A DNA stretch of 64,000 bases from Streptomyces sp. Je 1-79 (GTDB lineage Bacteria; Actinomycetota; Actinomycetes; Streptomycetales; Streptomycetaceae). The stretch spans positions 482,177-546,176 of the forward strand of contig NZ_JAMGSL010000002.1 in the NCBI RefSeq assembly GCF_025195125.1. Direction: 5' to 3'. Below, in pieces: positions 24,792 through 34,112 of this stretch (positions within the stretch are counted from its first letter, which is position 1; each line of letters begins with the position of its first letter). The translations under genes and the position numbers were made by a program. Below the pieces are notes generated by a model. It was not told the origin of the DNA. It searched no databases and worked only from the letters and a program-made list of their open reading frames with translations.

Positions 24792-26204
24792 TCATCGCCC
24801 GCTCCTCGTCCCACGCTGTCCGCCGCGCCGGACCGTCGCGCCCCGCGGAGGCCTGGGCGCGACCTTGCCGGGGCGGGTGCCGGCACCCCTCACCCCCTTC
24901 CTGACAGGCCTGACCGGCTTCGTGACCTTCACGGTGTCGACCGCAGGTGGACGGGGGCCGCGCGTTTCCACCGGACAGGCCGCTGTGTGTGTCTCCACGG
25001 CCGTGGCGGCCCTCGACCCGCGTTCCTCCCTCAGGCAGGTGCGCAGCGATTCGGGGTCGAGCCCCTCGTTGCAGGCCTGGTGCAGCAGGCGGGCGAAGAC
25101 GTAGTCGGGGTCGGCGTCCAGGGCGAGCCCCAGGGCGACCCGGGCTGCCGGTTCGTCCCCGGTGGACCAGGCCACCCAGCCGGCGAGAGTGAGCGGAGCA
25201 GCCGCGTGTTCGTCGAAGGGGGCGACACAGCGCCGGGCCAGCGCCCGCCACAGCCGCAGGGCGGCCGCGCCGTCGCGGCCCTCCATCCACTCGGCGGCCT
25301 GGTCCCGCGTCACGCGGTCCTGAAGGCCGAGGATCAGCGCCGCGGCCTCGTCGGTCCCGAGCGCCGCGTCGTCGGCCGCGTCCTGCTCGGTGGTACCCGC
25401 CCCACGGGCCCGGCCCGTTCCCGGCGTCTTCTCCATGGCTCCCGCTCCGACGGAGGGAGTGTCGAACCGCCGGAGCATCTCCCGGGTGAGCCTGAGCGTC
25501 GTCTCCCTGACTTCGGTCCGCCCGGCGCCGGGCGGACCGTCGAAGATCTTGGGGACGATCAGGGCCGCGGCCTCGTTCAGGGCCTTGCGCTGCTGTTCCT
25601 CGTCGCACGAGGACGCATGCGGCTTGAGCCGTGCCTCCATGTCCCGCAGAGATCCCCGTACCTGGATTCCGGCGTAGGCGGCCGAGGCCGCCATGACCGA
25701 CGTGCCGGCCAGCCCGAGGGGTGTGCCGTCGGGCGGGCAGCAGCGGGTGTCGGGACAGCAGTAGGAGAAGTGCAGGCCGTCGGAGATGCAGAGGACTTCG
25801 TAGACGGGAATGTCGAGTGCGCCGCAGGCGGTGCGCAGGCGCTGGGCGAAGGGTCGCAGCCGCTCCATCACATGGCGGCCCGTCTCGCCCGGTGGGGGGT
25901 CCTGGCAGAGGAAGACGACGATGCCGTCCGGGCGGGTGCCGCGCCGGGCGCAGCCGTCTACGAGGCACTCCGCGAGGTGCTCGGCGGTCGAGGGCCACTC
26001 CTTCGGCGATCGCGGGATGCCGAGCCTGACCCGGCCGCCGAACCGGCCGAGTTCGCCGTGGAGCGCGACGAGGACGACGGAGTCGCTGGGGTGGAAGCCG
26101 AGCATGAAGGGAAGGGCGTCGGCCAGTTCGGCGGGGCCGCGCAGGGTGATCTGCTGAGTTTCGGTCGTTCCACGGAATTCGTGCGGGTTCGTGTTCATGG
26201 TCAC
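24792..26204 (-). CDS. DUF4192 domain-containing protein
   Basis: A 470-aa conserved actinobacterial protein. The N-terminal 'ITLRGPAELADALPFMLGFHPSDSVVLVALHG' is the hallmark opening of DUF4192. The middle region holds 'YCCPDTRCCPPDGTPLGLAGTSVMAA', also typical. The C-terminal quarter is basic and low-complexity (Arg/Gly/Pro/Lys, for example 'VKVTKPVRPVRKGVRG'), suggesting nucleic-acid contact. The start may be the GTG at 26204 or the ATG at 26198; the upstream GCGAGA is weak. It is transcribed divergently from recQ with only about 130 nt between. The function is unknown. Confidence 0.85.
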   Translation of the reverse strand: MTMNTNPHEFRGTTETQQITLRGPAELADALPFMLGFHPSDSVVLVALHGELGRFGGRVRLGIPRSPKEWPSTAEHLAECLVDGCARRGTRPDGIVVFLCQDPPPGETGRHVMERLRPFAQRLRTACGALDIPVYEVLCISDGLHFSYCCPDTRCCPPDGTPLGLAGTSVMAASAAYAGIQVRGSLRDMEARLKPHASSCDEEQQRKALNEAAALIVPKIFDGPPGAGRTEVRETTLRLTREMLRRFDTPSVGAGAMEKTPGTGRARGAGTTEQDAADDAALGTDEAAALILGLQDRVTRDQAAEWMEGRDGAAALRLWRALARRCVAPFDEHAAAPLTLAGWVAWSTGDEPAARVALGLALDADPDYVFARLLHQACNEGLDPESLRTCLREERGSRAATAVETHTAACPVETRGPRPPAVDTVKVTKPVRPVRKGVRGAGTRPGKVAPRPPRGATVRRGGQRGTRSGR

Positions 26205-26332
26205 GACGGTCTCGCGACAGGTGCCGACTCCGAAAGCCCTGTGGATAACTCGGGCGGAGGGCCTCCACCTGCTTTTCCACAGGATTCGTGGCCCGTTCGC
26301 GCATTGTCCGAGTCATCGGGTTGAGTGGGGGC

Positions 26333-28516
26333 ATGACCAACGCAGACCCCCTCTCCGACCGCGCGGCCCTCCGAGCCACCGCCGACGCCGTACTCGCCCG
26401 CCTCGTCGGCGACCCCACGGGCACGGCGAGACTGCGCGAGGACCAGTGGCGTGCCATCGAGGCGCTCGTCGCGGACAAGCGGCGCGCGCTGGTCGTCCAG
26501 CGGACCGGGTGGGGCAAGTCGGCGGTGTACTTCGTCGCGACGTCACTGCTGCGCGCCTCCGGCAGCGGTCCCACCGTGATCGTTTCCCCCCTCCTGGCGC
26601 TGATGCGCAACCAGGTGGAGGCCGCGGCTCGTGCGGGCATCCGCGCCCGCACGATCAACTCGTCGAACACGGAGGAGTGGGAGACGGTCCAGCAGGAGGT
26701 GGCGGCCGGCGAGGTCGATGTCCTGCTGGTCAGTCCGGAGCGGCTCAACAACCCCGACTTCCGCGACCAGGTCCTGCCACGGCTCGCTGCCGCGACGGGC
26801 CTGCTCGTGGTCGACGAGGCCCACTGCATCTCGGACTGGGGCCATGACTTCCGCCCCGATTACCGACGTCTGCGCACGATGCTGGCCGATCTGCCGGCCG
26901 GTGTTCCGGTGCTCGCCACCACGGCGACGGCCAACGCCCGTGTGACGGCGGACGTGGCCGAGCAGCTCGGTACGGGCGTGGGGACCGATGCGCTGGTGCT
27001 GCGTGGCCCGCTGGACCGGGAGAGCCTGAGCCTCGCCGTCGTCCGGCTCCCGGACGCCGCGCACCGGCTGGCCTGGCTGGCCGATCATCTGGGCGAACTG
27101 CCCGGTTCGGGGATCATCTACACGCTCACGGTGGCCGCCGCGGAGGAGGTCACCGCCTATCTGCGCCAGTGCGGGCACACGGTCTCCTCGTACACCGGCC
27201 GCACGGAGAACGCGGACCGGCAGCAGGCGGAGGAGGATCTGCAGGCCAACCGGGTCAAGGCCCTGGTGGCGACCTCGGCTCTGGGCATGGGGTTCGACAA
27301 GCCGGACCTGGGCTTCGTGGTGCACCTCGGTTCGCCGTCCTCCCCCATCGCGTACTACCAGCAGGTGGGTCGTGCCGGGCGTGGGGTGGAGCACGCGGAG
27401 GTGCTGTTGCTGCCGGGCAAGGAGGACGAGGCGATCTGGCAGTACTTCGCCTCGGTGGCCTTCCCGCCCGAGGAGCAGGTGCGGCGCACGCTCGACGTGC
27501 TGGCGCAGGCGGACCGTCCGCTGTCCCTGCCCGCTCTGGAGCCGCTGGTCGAGCTGCGGCGGACCCGGCTGGAGACGATGCTCAAGGTGCTGGACGTGGA
27601 CGGTGCCGTGCACCGGGTGAAGGGGGGCTGGACGAGTACGGGGCAGCCGTGGGTGTACGACTCGGAGCGCTATGCCTGGGTGGCGCGGCAGCGGTCCGCC
27701 GAGCAGCAGGCGATGCGCGAGTACGCGGCGGGGACGGGCTGCCGGATGGAGTTCCTGCGGCGTCAGTTGGACGACGAGGAGGCCGCTCCCTGCGGCCGCT
27801 GCGACAACTGCGCGGGGTCCCGGTTCGACCCGAAGGTGAGCGACGCGGCTCTCGACGCCGCCAAGGGGGAGCTGGGCCGGCCGGGTGTGGAGGTGGAGCC
27901 GCGCAAGATGTGGCCGACCGGACTCACCGCGGTGGGCGTCGACCTGAAGGGGCGTATTCCCGCGGGCGAGCAGTCGTCCGGCGGGCGGGCGCTGGGCCGG
28001 CTGTCGGACATCGGCTGGGGCAACCGGCTGCGTCCGATGCTGTCCGAGCGGGCTCCTGACGGTACGGTTCCGGACGACGTCGTGCAGGCCGTCGTGCGAG
28101 TGCTCGCCGACTGGGCGAAGGGGCCCGGGGGTTGGGCCTCCGGGTCGCCGGACGCTCCCGCCCGGCCTGCCGGTGTGGTCACGATCGCCTCGCGCAACAG
28201 GCCGCAGCTGGTGGGCTCGCTCGGGCAGCGGATCGCGGAGATCGGCAGGATGCCGCTGCTGGGGGCGGTCGAGTACGCGCCGGAGGCCGAGGAGTTGCGG
28301 ATCTCCCGGACGAACAGCGCCCAGCGGGTGGTCGGGCTCCACCAGTCGCTCATGGTGGAGCCGGCGCTGGCGGAGAGACTGGCTTCGGCGGGCGGTCCCG
28401 TGCTCCTGGTGGACGACCTGTCGGACAGCGGCTGGACGCTCGCGGTGGCGGCGCGGCTGCTGCGTCGGGCGGGCGCCGAGGGGGTGTACCCCCTGGTGCT
28501 TGCCGTCCAGGCGTGA
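26333..28516 (+). CDS. RecQ-family DNA helicase with C-terminal phosphoribosyltransferase-like domain
   Basis: A 727-aa SF2 helicase. Walker A 'QRTGWGKS' is at residues 56-63 and the DEAH box '[22 protein letters not shown]' at about 159-180. '[18 protein letters not shown]' and '[11 protein letters not shown]' are motifs V and VI, and the RecQ zinc-binding Cys cluster '[12 protein letters not shown]...CGRCDNC' is present. No HRDC domain is visible. Instead, the last 110 or so residues read like a ComF/type I phosphoribosyltransferase: '[20 protein letters not shown]' and the PRPP-loop-like '[22 protein letters not shown]' (about 690-705). The usual TG of the PRPP loop is replaced by SG. The ATG at 26333 was chosen by proximity of GAGTGGGGG. 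It probably unwinds recombination intermediates; the function of the extra domain is unknown. Confidence 0.92.
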   Translation: MTNADPLSDRAALRATADAVLARLVGDPTGTARLREDQWRAIEALVADKRRALVVQRTGWGKSAVYFVATSLLRASGSGPTVIVSPLLALMRNQVEAAARAGIRARTINSSNTEEWETVQQEVAAGEVDVLLVSPERLNNPDFRDQVLPRLAAATGLLVVDEAHCISDWGHDFRPDYRRLRTMLADLPAGVPVLATTATANARVTADVAEQLGTGVGTDALVLRGPLDRESLSLAVVRLPDAAHRLAWLADHLGELPGSGIIYTLTVAAAEEVTAYLRQCGHTVSSYTGRTENADRQQAEEDLQANRVKALVATSALGMGFDKPDLGFVVHLGSPSSPIAYYQQVGRAGRGVEHAEVLLLPGKEDEAIWQYFASVAFPPEEQVRRTLDVLAQADRPLSLPALEPLVELRRTRLETMLKVLDVDGAVHRVKGGWTSTGQPWVYDSERYAWVARQRSAEQQAMREYAAGTGCRMEFLRRQLDDEEAAPCGRCDNCAGSRFDPKVSDAALDAAKGELGRPGVEVEPRKMWPTGLTAVGVDLKGRIPAGEQSSGGRALGRLSDIGWGNRLRPMLSERAPDGTVPDDVVQAVVRVLADWAKGPGGWASGSPDAPARPAGVVTIASRNRPQLVGSLGQRIAEIGRMPLLGAVEYAPEAEELRISRTNSAQRVVGLHQSLMVEPALAERLASAGGPVLLVDDLSDSGWTLAVAARLLRRAGAEGVYPLVLAVQA

Positions 28517-28732
28517 AACGGGGAGTGAACAGTGGGTGTCTGGGCAGGGATATGAGTGCCATACCGGCTCATTCCAGTCAGCGGCCTCAATTGCTCGTTG
28601 CCGCTCGCGCACAGGCCCGCAAGAATTGGGAAACCGCCCGGCATGGCCCCGCACGCGGTCCGGAAGGACTGTGCCGTGGTGCGCCCTCACTCGACCCTGC
28701 CCGCCAGCGGGCGCGTATCCGAAGGGAGGACC

Positions 28733-29362
28733 GTGACCTTCGGATTCGCTTCGTCCGCAGCCACCTCGATCAGCTCGTCGTCCGAGTCCGCCAGCCGCCT
28801 CGCTCGGATGCTGGAACCGGCGGAGTGGACGGCGGCAGGAATTCCGCTGCTCCGTAACCCTCGTGAGGTCGTGGGCGGTCTGCACACCCGCCATCGGCCG
28901 ACGCCGACGACGGCGGTCGTCGCGGTGCTCGACCACGAGGAACGGCTGACCGCGAGCGCCTCGTTCACGCGTCGCCCCGGCGCGGCGGACGGCTGGGAGT
29001 TCCGGAACGCGCTCCTCGCCCATCTGCGTCGTGTGATCCCGCACGACCTGCGGCGCCGTACGCCCGTACGGACAGCCGTGTTGCTCTACTGCCGTGAGGG
29101 CGACGAGCGTTGGACGGAGGAGGACGGCGCCTGGATGTGGGGGCTGCGGGACGCCTGCACGCTCCACGGGCTGCGCTGCGGCGCGTACGTCACCCTGACC
29201 CGCAGCGGCTGGCAGGTGCTGGGCGAGGGCCGGGGCGGCCGGCACCCGAGTTCGGGATCCCGGCCCGCGGCGCTCGGCGATGTCGCGTCCGAACTGGGCA
29301 TATTCACCCCACGCACGGCCGGCGGAGCCGCCGAGCCGCTGCGCCGGACCGCGGCACGCTGA
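28733..29362 (+). CDS. Conserved hypothetical protein
   Basis: A 209-aa protein that I do not recognise as a named family. It begins with a Ser/Ala-rich segment ('FASSAATSISSSSESASR'), then a mixed alpha/beta domain with 'TPTTAVVAVLDHEERLTASASF', 'RTPVRTAVLLYCREGDERW' and 'YVTLTRSGWQVLGEG'. The pattern of alternating strands and a central Trp-rich segment suggests a compact globular enzyme or binding fold. GTG at 28733 is chosen because GGGAGG lies 3-5 nt upstream; an open frame extends upstream to 28556 without a good ribosome-binding site. It follows recQ on the same strand after 216 nt that include a short GCCCGC-CA-GCGGGC hairpin (28699-28712). Probably cytoplasmic. Confidence 0.7.
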   Translation: MTFGFASSAATSISSSSESASRLARMLEPAEWTAAGIPLLRNPREVVGGLHTRHRPTPTTAVVAVLDHEERLTASASFTRRPGAADGWEFRNALLAHLRRVIPHDLRRRTPVRTAVLLYCREGDERWTEEDGAWMWGLRDACTLHGLRCGAYVTLTRSGWQVLGEGRGGRHPSSGSRPAALGDVASELGIFTPRTAGGAAEPLRRTAAR

Positions 29363-29443
29363 GACGGCCGCGCGGATGCGTGGGACCACGGCCCGGCTGC
29401 CCACGTGGGGCAGCCGGGTCAGGACCGCGAGAGCCGCTCCGGC

Positions 29444-30073
29444 TCAGACGCCGGCGCCGAGAACGGCGTTGATGCGCTGCGGGTCGCCGCAGACGACGAG
29501 CAGCGCGGTCGCGCGTCCCATCGCCAAGGGCAGCGCACGTGCGGCTGCTTCGTCGGTCGCGCCGTTGACGGCCACGACGACGACGGGCCGCGCGGCGGCG
29601 CGCTCCACCGCGGAGGCGTCGGCGAAGAACACGTCGTCGCGGGCGTCGTGCTGGGCCCAGTAGGCGGCCTCGCCGAAGGACAGCTCGTGCTCCGTCCACG
29701 GGTGCTGCTCACCGGTGGTGAGCACGAGGATGTCGCCGGGGGCGCGGCCGGCCTCCAGGAGCAGATCGACGGCCTCTTCGGCGGCGTCGAGCGCGCCGTC
29801 GACCGGGGCGGGGATCAGCTGAATCTGCGGGCCGGACCGCTGTTCGGAACGGTTTTCCGTGCGGGGCGACGGGGACTGCCCGGCACCGGAGTGCGGGCGG
29901 GGTACCGGCGGCCCGGGGCGGGCCGGTCCTGGGCCGGGACGCCCGGGTCGCGGCGAAGCCGCGGAACGCGGACCGGGTACGGGGCGGGGGGTCGGCGCGG
30001 GGTGGCCTGCGGCCGTGCCGCGGGGACCCTGGGCACTCTCGTGAATCTGAGGCTCCTCGGGGATGAGAGGCAT
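29444..30073 (-). CDS. Hypothetical protein with Pro-rich N-terminus and helicase-C-terminus-like domain
   Basis: A 209-aa protein. Residues about 1-80 are Pro/Gly/Arg-rich and likely disordered. The C-terminal 125 residues form an ordered alpha/beta segment: 'DAAEEAVDLLLEAGRAPGDILVLTTGEQHPW', 'DVFFADASAVERAAARPVVVVAVNGATD' and 'ALPLAMGRATALLVVCGDP'. The last part resembles the end of UvrD/Rep-type helicases, where an active-site loop precedes '..V.GD...', but Walker motifs are absent, so it cannot be a helicase alone. The ATG at 30073 is a guess; the ribosome-binding site is weak and open frame continues upstream. It lies between the recQ cluster and rnhB. Confidence 0.6.
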   Translation of the reverse strand: MPLIPEEPQIHESAQGPRGTAAGHPAPTPRPVPGPRSAASPRPGRPGPGPARPGPPVPRPHSGAGQSPSPRTENRSEQRSGPQIQLIPAPVDGALDAAEEAVDLLLEAGRAPGDILVLTTGEQHPWTEHELSFGEAAYWAQHDARDDVFFADASAVERAAARPVVVVAVNGATDEAAARALPLAMGRATALLVVCGDPQRINAVLGAGV

Positions 30074-30164
30074 GAGTGGATGTCTATCAAACGCCGGTGC
30101 GCGGAGCTCCGGCGGGTGGGCACAATCGTGCGACCCGGCTGTCGGCATGAGCCTGCCGGGAAGT

Positions 30165-30875
30165 TCAGAAGTCGAAGCCGAGCTGGCCCCCGCTTTCCAG
30201 TGCGACCGCCTCGGCGGAGATCCGGATCTTCTTGAGGTGCCGCCACTGGGGCAGCGCGTCGAGGTAGGCCCAGGAGAGCCGGTGGTACGCGGAGGGCCCC
30301 AGCTCCGCCAGCGCGGCCTTGTGGACCGGCGAGGGGTAGCCGGCGTTGGCACCGAAGCCGTATGCCGCGCACTCCCCCGCCTCGCTCGCCAGCTCGGCCA
30401 TCATCGCGTCGCGTCGTACCTTGGCGATGACAGAGGCCGCCGCCACGGCGATGCAGGACTGGTCGCCCTTGATCACCGTACGGACCTTCCACGGGCTGCC
30501 GAGGTAGTCGTGCTTCCCGTCGAGTATCACCGCGTCCGGGCGTACGGGCAGGGCGTCCAACGCGCGTACGGCGGCCAGTCGGAGCGCCGCGGTCATGCCG
30601 AGTTCGTCGATCTCTTCGTGAGAGGCGTCACCGAGGGCGTAGGCGGTGACCCATTTCTCCAGCTCCGCGGCCAGGACGGTGCGGCGCTTGGGCGTGATCA
30701 GCTTGGAGTCCGTGAGCCCCTCGGGAGGCCGCCGCAGACCGGTGACGGCCGCACAGACGGTGACGGGACCGGCCCATGCCCCGCGTCCGACCTCATCGAC
30801 CCCGGCGATGATCTTGGCGCCGGTGGTGGCTCGGAGCGAGCGCTCGACGGTGTGGGTGGGTGGTTCGTAGGGCAT
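30165..30875 (-). CDS. rnhB: Ribonuclease HII
   Basis: A 236-aa RNase HII that nicks RNA in RNA-DNA hybrids and at single ribonucleotides. The catalytic motif '[16 protein letters not shown]' supplies Asp-Glu near the N-terminus. '[12 protein letters not shown]' is the second conserved block, and '[13 protein letters not shown]' holds a third Asp. The ATG at 30875 fits the usual start ([12 protein letters not shown]). Length is normal. It is transcribed on the minus strand downstream of the DUF4173 gene, separated by a terminator-like hairpin. Confidence 0.95.
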   Translation of the reverse strand: MPYEPPTHTVERSLRATTGAKIIAGVDEVGRGAWAGPVTVCAAVTGLRRPPEGLTDSKLITPKRRTVLAAELEKWVTAYALGDASHEEIDELGMTAALRLAAVRALDALPVRPDAVILDGKHDYLGSPWKVRTVIKGDQSCIAVAAASVIAKVRRDAMMAELASEAGECAAYGFGANAGYPSPVHKAALAELGPSAYHRLSWAYLDALPQWRHLKKIRISAEAVALESGGQLGFDF

Positions 30876-31043
30876 GGCGCCAGACAGATTACGCCGATCG
30901 GCACCGCCCGCGATACCCGGATTCCCGTCTGATGTCCGAAGCGGTCGTGTGAAGCCTCGGGATCGGCGCGATCTGATCGATCATCGCGGTCTTCATCGGC
31001 TGCCGCAGTCTCATGCGTGAAGCCGTCTCATGGGCCACCAGGA

Positions 31044-31096
31044 ACGCCCGGACCCCTGCGCCCCGCGTAGGGGAGGGAGCCTGGGGTTCCGGGCGT
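31044..31096 (-). terminator. Terminator hairpin downstream of the DUF4173 gene
   Basis: Outer arms ACGCCCGGA (31044-31052) and TCCGGGCGT (31088-31096) are perfectly complementary, with an inner CCCCT...AGGGG pair. It lies 28 nt beyond the DUF4173 stop, in the 249-nt gap before rnhB. Confidence 0.65.
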
Positions 31097-31124
31097 CTGT
31101 TCCGAAGTGCCGTGACGTCCGGGC

Positions 31125-32894
31125 TCAGGGAGTGTCGTACGGATCGCCGTACCAGGCGTCGTCCGCGTACGGGTCGTACTCGTCCTCCCTGCTCGGCCTT
31201 CCGCATTCGGCCGGGGAGCGGTCGACCCCACGCTCCGTCAGGATCGAGCGCGCCCGCGCCTCCGACCAGCTGGTGGCGTACCAGCTGCCGTCGTCCTCGC
31301 GCAGACGCTTCTCGATGTCCAGGAGCGCGCAGGAGCGCTGCGGCTCGGGGAGGCGGTCGAGCGCCGGTACGGCGTCGGCCGAGAGCCCGGCAAGGTAGGG
31401 GATGTCGATCTTCTTGGAGCTGCTGAACCGCTCGATGTTGCGCTCGGCGACGAGGGCGTCGGGCGAGGCGAGGCCGAAGAGGAGCACGCCCGCGGCGGCG
31501 CTCACCGCCACCGCGCGGGGCAGCAGACGGGCACCGAAGATCCCCGCGGCCATGATCAGCAGAATGACCAGACCCAGCCATATCTCCATCGCGGCCACCG
31601 AGATGCGCAGCCGTGTGAGCCCGTACTCGTCCACGTACAGGTCCATCCTGCGCAGCGCCGAGGCGACCACGACCAGCGTGAGAACGCACAGGGTGCCGAG
31701 GACGGCGCGTACGAGCGTGCGGTCGCGGGTGTCCGCACGCGGTGCCCAGCGCAGGGCGAGGCCGATGACCACGAGGGTGAGCAGCGTGGCCATGAGGAGC
31801 TGCCAGAAGCCTTGGCGGGCGTAGTCGGAGTGGGACAGCTCCGTCTCGCTGAGGACCTTCTCGTATCCGCCGAGAAGGACGGCGAGTTGGACCGCGTTGA
31901 AAGCCGCGAAGAGCAGGTTCAGCACGATGAGCGGAAGAGCCCACTCCAGTCGTCCTCGGGCCGGGCCGGGGCGGATCGCCATCCGGTCCCAGCGCAGAGG
32001 TGCGGCGGCGGTTCGGGCGAGGGCGATGGCGCCGAACAGCCCGAGCAGGAAGAACGAGAGCCGCCACGGGCCCTGCTCCAGTGAGAGGTCGGGAATGAGC
32101 GCGCCGAGCAGGTCGGCGAAGGCCGCGTCGGCGCTGGCGAACAGTGCGCCGAAGACGACGAGCAGGACCACGGCCACCGCGACGGTCCGCACGACGGGTC
32201 CCCACCGGCCGCGGGAGCCCTCGGCTCGGTCGCGTACGCCGTGCCAGGCCCAGGCGGTGCCGGAGCCGACGGAGTCGAACAGGCCGATGGGCGCGAACAG
32301 GACGCTCGGCCACCCCCGGCCGCCGTGCAGGGCCAGCGCCGCCATCGCGAGGGCGGTGACGATGGCGAGGAAGGTCGGCCAGCCGGCGTCACGCAGAGCG
32401 GGTACGGCGAGGAGGGCGAAGCCTCCGACCGCCCAGACCAGCGTCCAGGGGCGGAGTCGGCGGCCCACGGCACGTGCGGCGAAGGCTGCCGCGAGGATCG
32501 CGGGAACGGCCACGATCATCAGGTTGAGCCCGATTCCCTCGCCGAGGAGCAGAGCGCTGAGCACGGCGGTGGCCAGAACGGCCCAAAGCGTCGCGGCGGT
32601 CGCCTGGGTCGGCGGGGTGGGGCGCAGCCGGGCGAGCCAGGGTTCGCTCGCAGGCGCGGGCGGTGCCCACGGGTACGCCGGGCGGCCGCCCGGCCCCGTG
32701 ACGGCCGCCACGGCCCGGGCCTGCGTCTGCAGCGTCTGCGTGTGTGGCTTCGGCGTCTGCGGCCCTGGCTGCTGCGGCTGTCCTGGTGGCGCGGCGCGAG
32801 GCGGTGCCGTACCGGCGGAGCCCTGGCTCCCGGCCTCGGGCTTGGCGGGCAGAGCTCTGTCCTGCGGTGGCGGTTCGGACGGTATGTCGGACAC
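31125..32894 (-). CDS. DUF4173 (DUF4153-like) multi-pass membrane protein
   Basis: A 589-aa integral membrane protein. A Pro/Gln/Ala-rich cytoplasmic N-terminus of about 90 residues precedes about 12 transmembrane helices. The C-terminal soluble portion contains 'NIERFSSSKKIDIPYLAGLSADAVPALDRL', the typical DUF4173 'N(I)xR...lD..YL..Ls.Da.P.l' segment. The GTG at 32894 is preceded by GGGAGGGGG. The function is unknown. The neighbours (rnhB, ADP-ribosylglycohydrolase) do not suggest one. The final residues are Asp/Tyr-rich. Confidence 0.85.
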   Translation of the reverse strand: MSDIPSEPPPQDRALPAKPEAGSQGSAGTAPPRAAPPGQPQQPGPQTPKPHTQTLQTQARAVAAVTGPGGRPAYPWAPPAPASEPWLARLRPTPPTQATAATLWAVLATAVLSALLLGEGIGLNLMIVAVPAILAAAFAARAVGRRLRPWTLVWAVGGFALLAVPALRDAGWPTFLAIVTALAMAALALHGGRGWPSVLFAPIGLFDSVGSGTAWAWHGVRDRAEGSRGRWGPVVRTVAVAVVLLVVFGALFASADAAFADLLGALIPDLSLEQGPWRLSFFLLGLFGAIALARTAAAPLRWDRMAIRPGPARGRLEWALPLIVLNLLFAAFNAVQLAVLLGGYEKVLSETELSHSDYARQGFWQLLMATLLTLVVIGLALRWAPRADTRDRTLVRAVLGTLCVLTLVVVASALRRMDLYVDEYGLTRLRISVAAMEIWLGLVILLIMAAGIFGARLLPRAVAVSAAAGVLLFGLASPDALVAERNIERFSSSKKIDIPYLAGLSADAVPALDRLPEPQRSCALLDIEKRLREDDGSWYATSWSEARARSILTERGVDRSPAECGRPSREDEYDPYADDAWYGDPYDTP

Positions 32895-33188
32895 GGGACC
32901 CCCTCCCGACCCGGGTCGCGTTCGGTGCCATGACGGCGGAGGGCTGCGGTCCGGGTGTCGCGTCGGCGCGCTCTCGTCATGATCAGCGCTGCGGAGTGGC
33001 CGACTCTAACGGCGGTCCGGCCGTTCGCACCCGACCGGGCGGCGCTGTGGCAGGACCGTGACACTGCCCGGCCCGATGAAGGGGTACGGGCCGGAGATCA
33101 GGTCCGGGCCCAGACCCTTCCGGGTCAGGGCCAAAGGCAGTGTCGGGTCGCCAGACCGGGTCTCGGGCTCCCGATCCGGGCTCCAGGG
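32895..33188. other. 294-nt intergenic region without recognised features
   Basis: Between the ADP-ribosylglycohydrolase stop and the DUF4173 start. It contains loosely repeated GGGTC/GACCC-type words (for example around 33095-33185) that could form hairpins ending the ADP-ribosylglycohydrolase transcript, but no single convincing terminator. The DUF4173 promoter should lie here. Confidence 0.4.
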
Positions 33189-34100
33189 TCAGGGGCGGAC
33201 GGTGGCCGGCAGCCAGTCCGGCAGCTCCTCGGTCCGCTCCAGCCAGGAGTCGGGCGGCGCACCGGCCGTGCCGGAGGCCACCACACCGCCGGCGATCGCG
33301 CAGGTGGTGTCGACGTCGCCGCCGACCTGGGCGGTCGTCCAGAACACCTGCTCGTAGTCGCCGAGGGCCCGGGCCGCGGACCAGAGTGCGAACGGGACGG
33401 TGTCGTGCGCGCTGGTGCGGCGCCCGCTGCCGAGTACCGCCGCCACGGTCGCGGCGTCGCCGTAGTCGAGCATGTCGCGGGCCCGGCGCAGCCCCGCGCC
33501 GACGGCGCTGCGCGGTACGAGGGCCACGACCCCGTCCAGGAGGTCCGTGGGCGTCGGAGGATCGGCCGGGTTCGCGGCGAGCGCGGCGGCGGCCGCCACG
33601 GCCATGGCGCCTACGACGGCCTCGCGGTGCTGGTGCGTGGTGTACGCGGAGATCTCGGCCTGATGCGTCGCCTGTTCCGGGTCGTCCGCGTACCAGGCGC
33701 CGAGGGGGGCGATCCGCATCGCGGCTCCGTTGCCCCACGAGCCCTGTCCGTTGAAGAGCGCGGCGGCCAGTTCACGCCAGTCGGCGCCTTCCCGGATGAG
33801 CCGGAGCATCCGGTTCACCGCGGGCCCGTAGCCCCGGTCGAAATCATGGTGGTCGGCGAACGAGTGCGCGAGTGCGTCCTGGTCGATCCGGTCGTGCCGG
33901 GCGAGCACGGCCAGGACCGAGCAGGCCATCTCGGTGTCGTCGGTCCACTGCCAGGGGCCCGACGGCAGTTCGCGTCGCTTGAGCAGCGGATAGTTGGCGG
34001 GGACGAAGAACTGGGAGCCCAGGGCGTCTCCCACGGCCAGCCCTCGGAGGCTGGCGAGGGCGCGTTCGAAGCGCCGGTCGAGAGAGGAGTCAGCGGTCAT
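33189..34100 (-). CDS. ADP-ribosylglycohydrolase family protein
   Basis: A 303-aa DraG/ARH-like hydrolase that removes ADP-ribose from proteins or small molecules. Metal-binding motifs are visible: 'GLAVGDALGSQFF' near the N-terminus, 'QWTDDTEMACSVLAVL' (TDDT/E binuclear magnesium site), 'GSWGNGAAMRIAPLGAW', and 'GGDVDTTCAIAGGVVASG' (D-x-D/T-T). Length and motif order are normal. The ATG at 34100 is adjacent to the histidine phosphatase stop at 34113, so the two are probably co-transcribed. The substrate is unknown. Confidence 0.92.
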   Translation of the reverse strand: MTADSSLDRRFERALASLRGLAVGDALGSQFFVPANYPLLKRRELPSGPWQWTDDTEMACSVLAVLARHDRIDQDALAHSFADHHDFDRGYGPAVNRMLRLIREGADWRELAAALFNGQGSWGNGAAMRIAPLGAWYADDPEQATHQAEISAYTTHQHREAVVGAMAVAAAAALAANPADPPTPTDLLDGVVALVPRSAVGAGLRRARDMLDYGDAATVAAVLGSGRRTSAHDTVPFALWSAARALGDYEQVFWTTAQVGGDVDTTCAIAGGVVASGTAGAPPDSWLERTEELPDWLPATVRP

Positions 34101-34112
34101 CGCTCAGCCACT

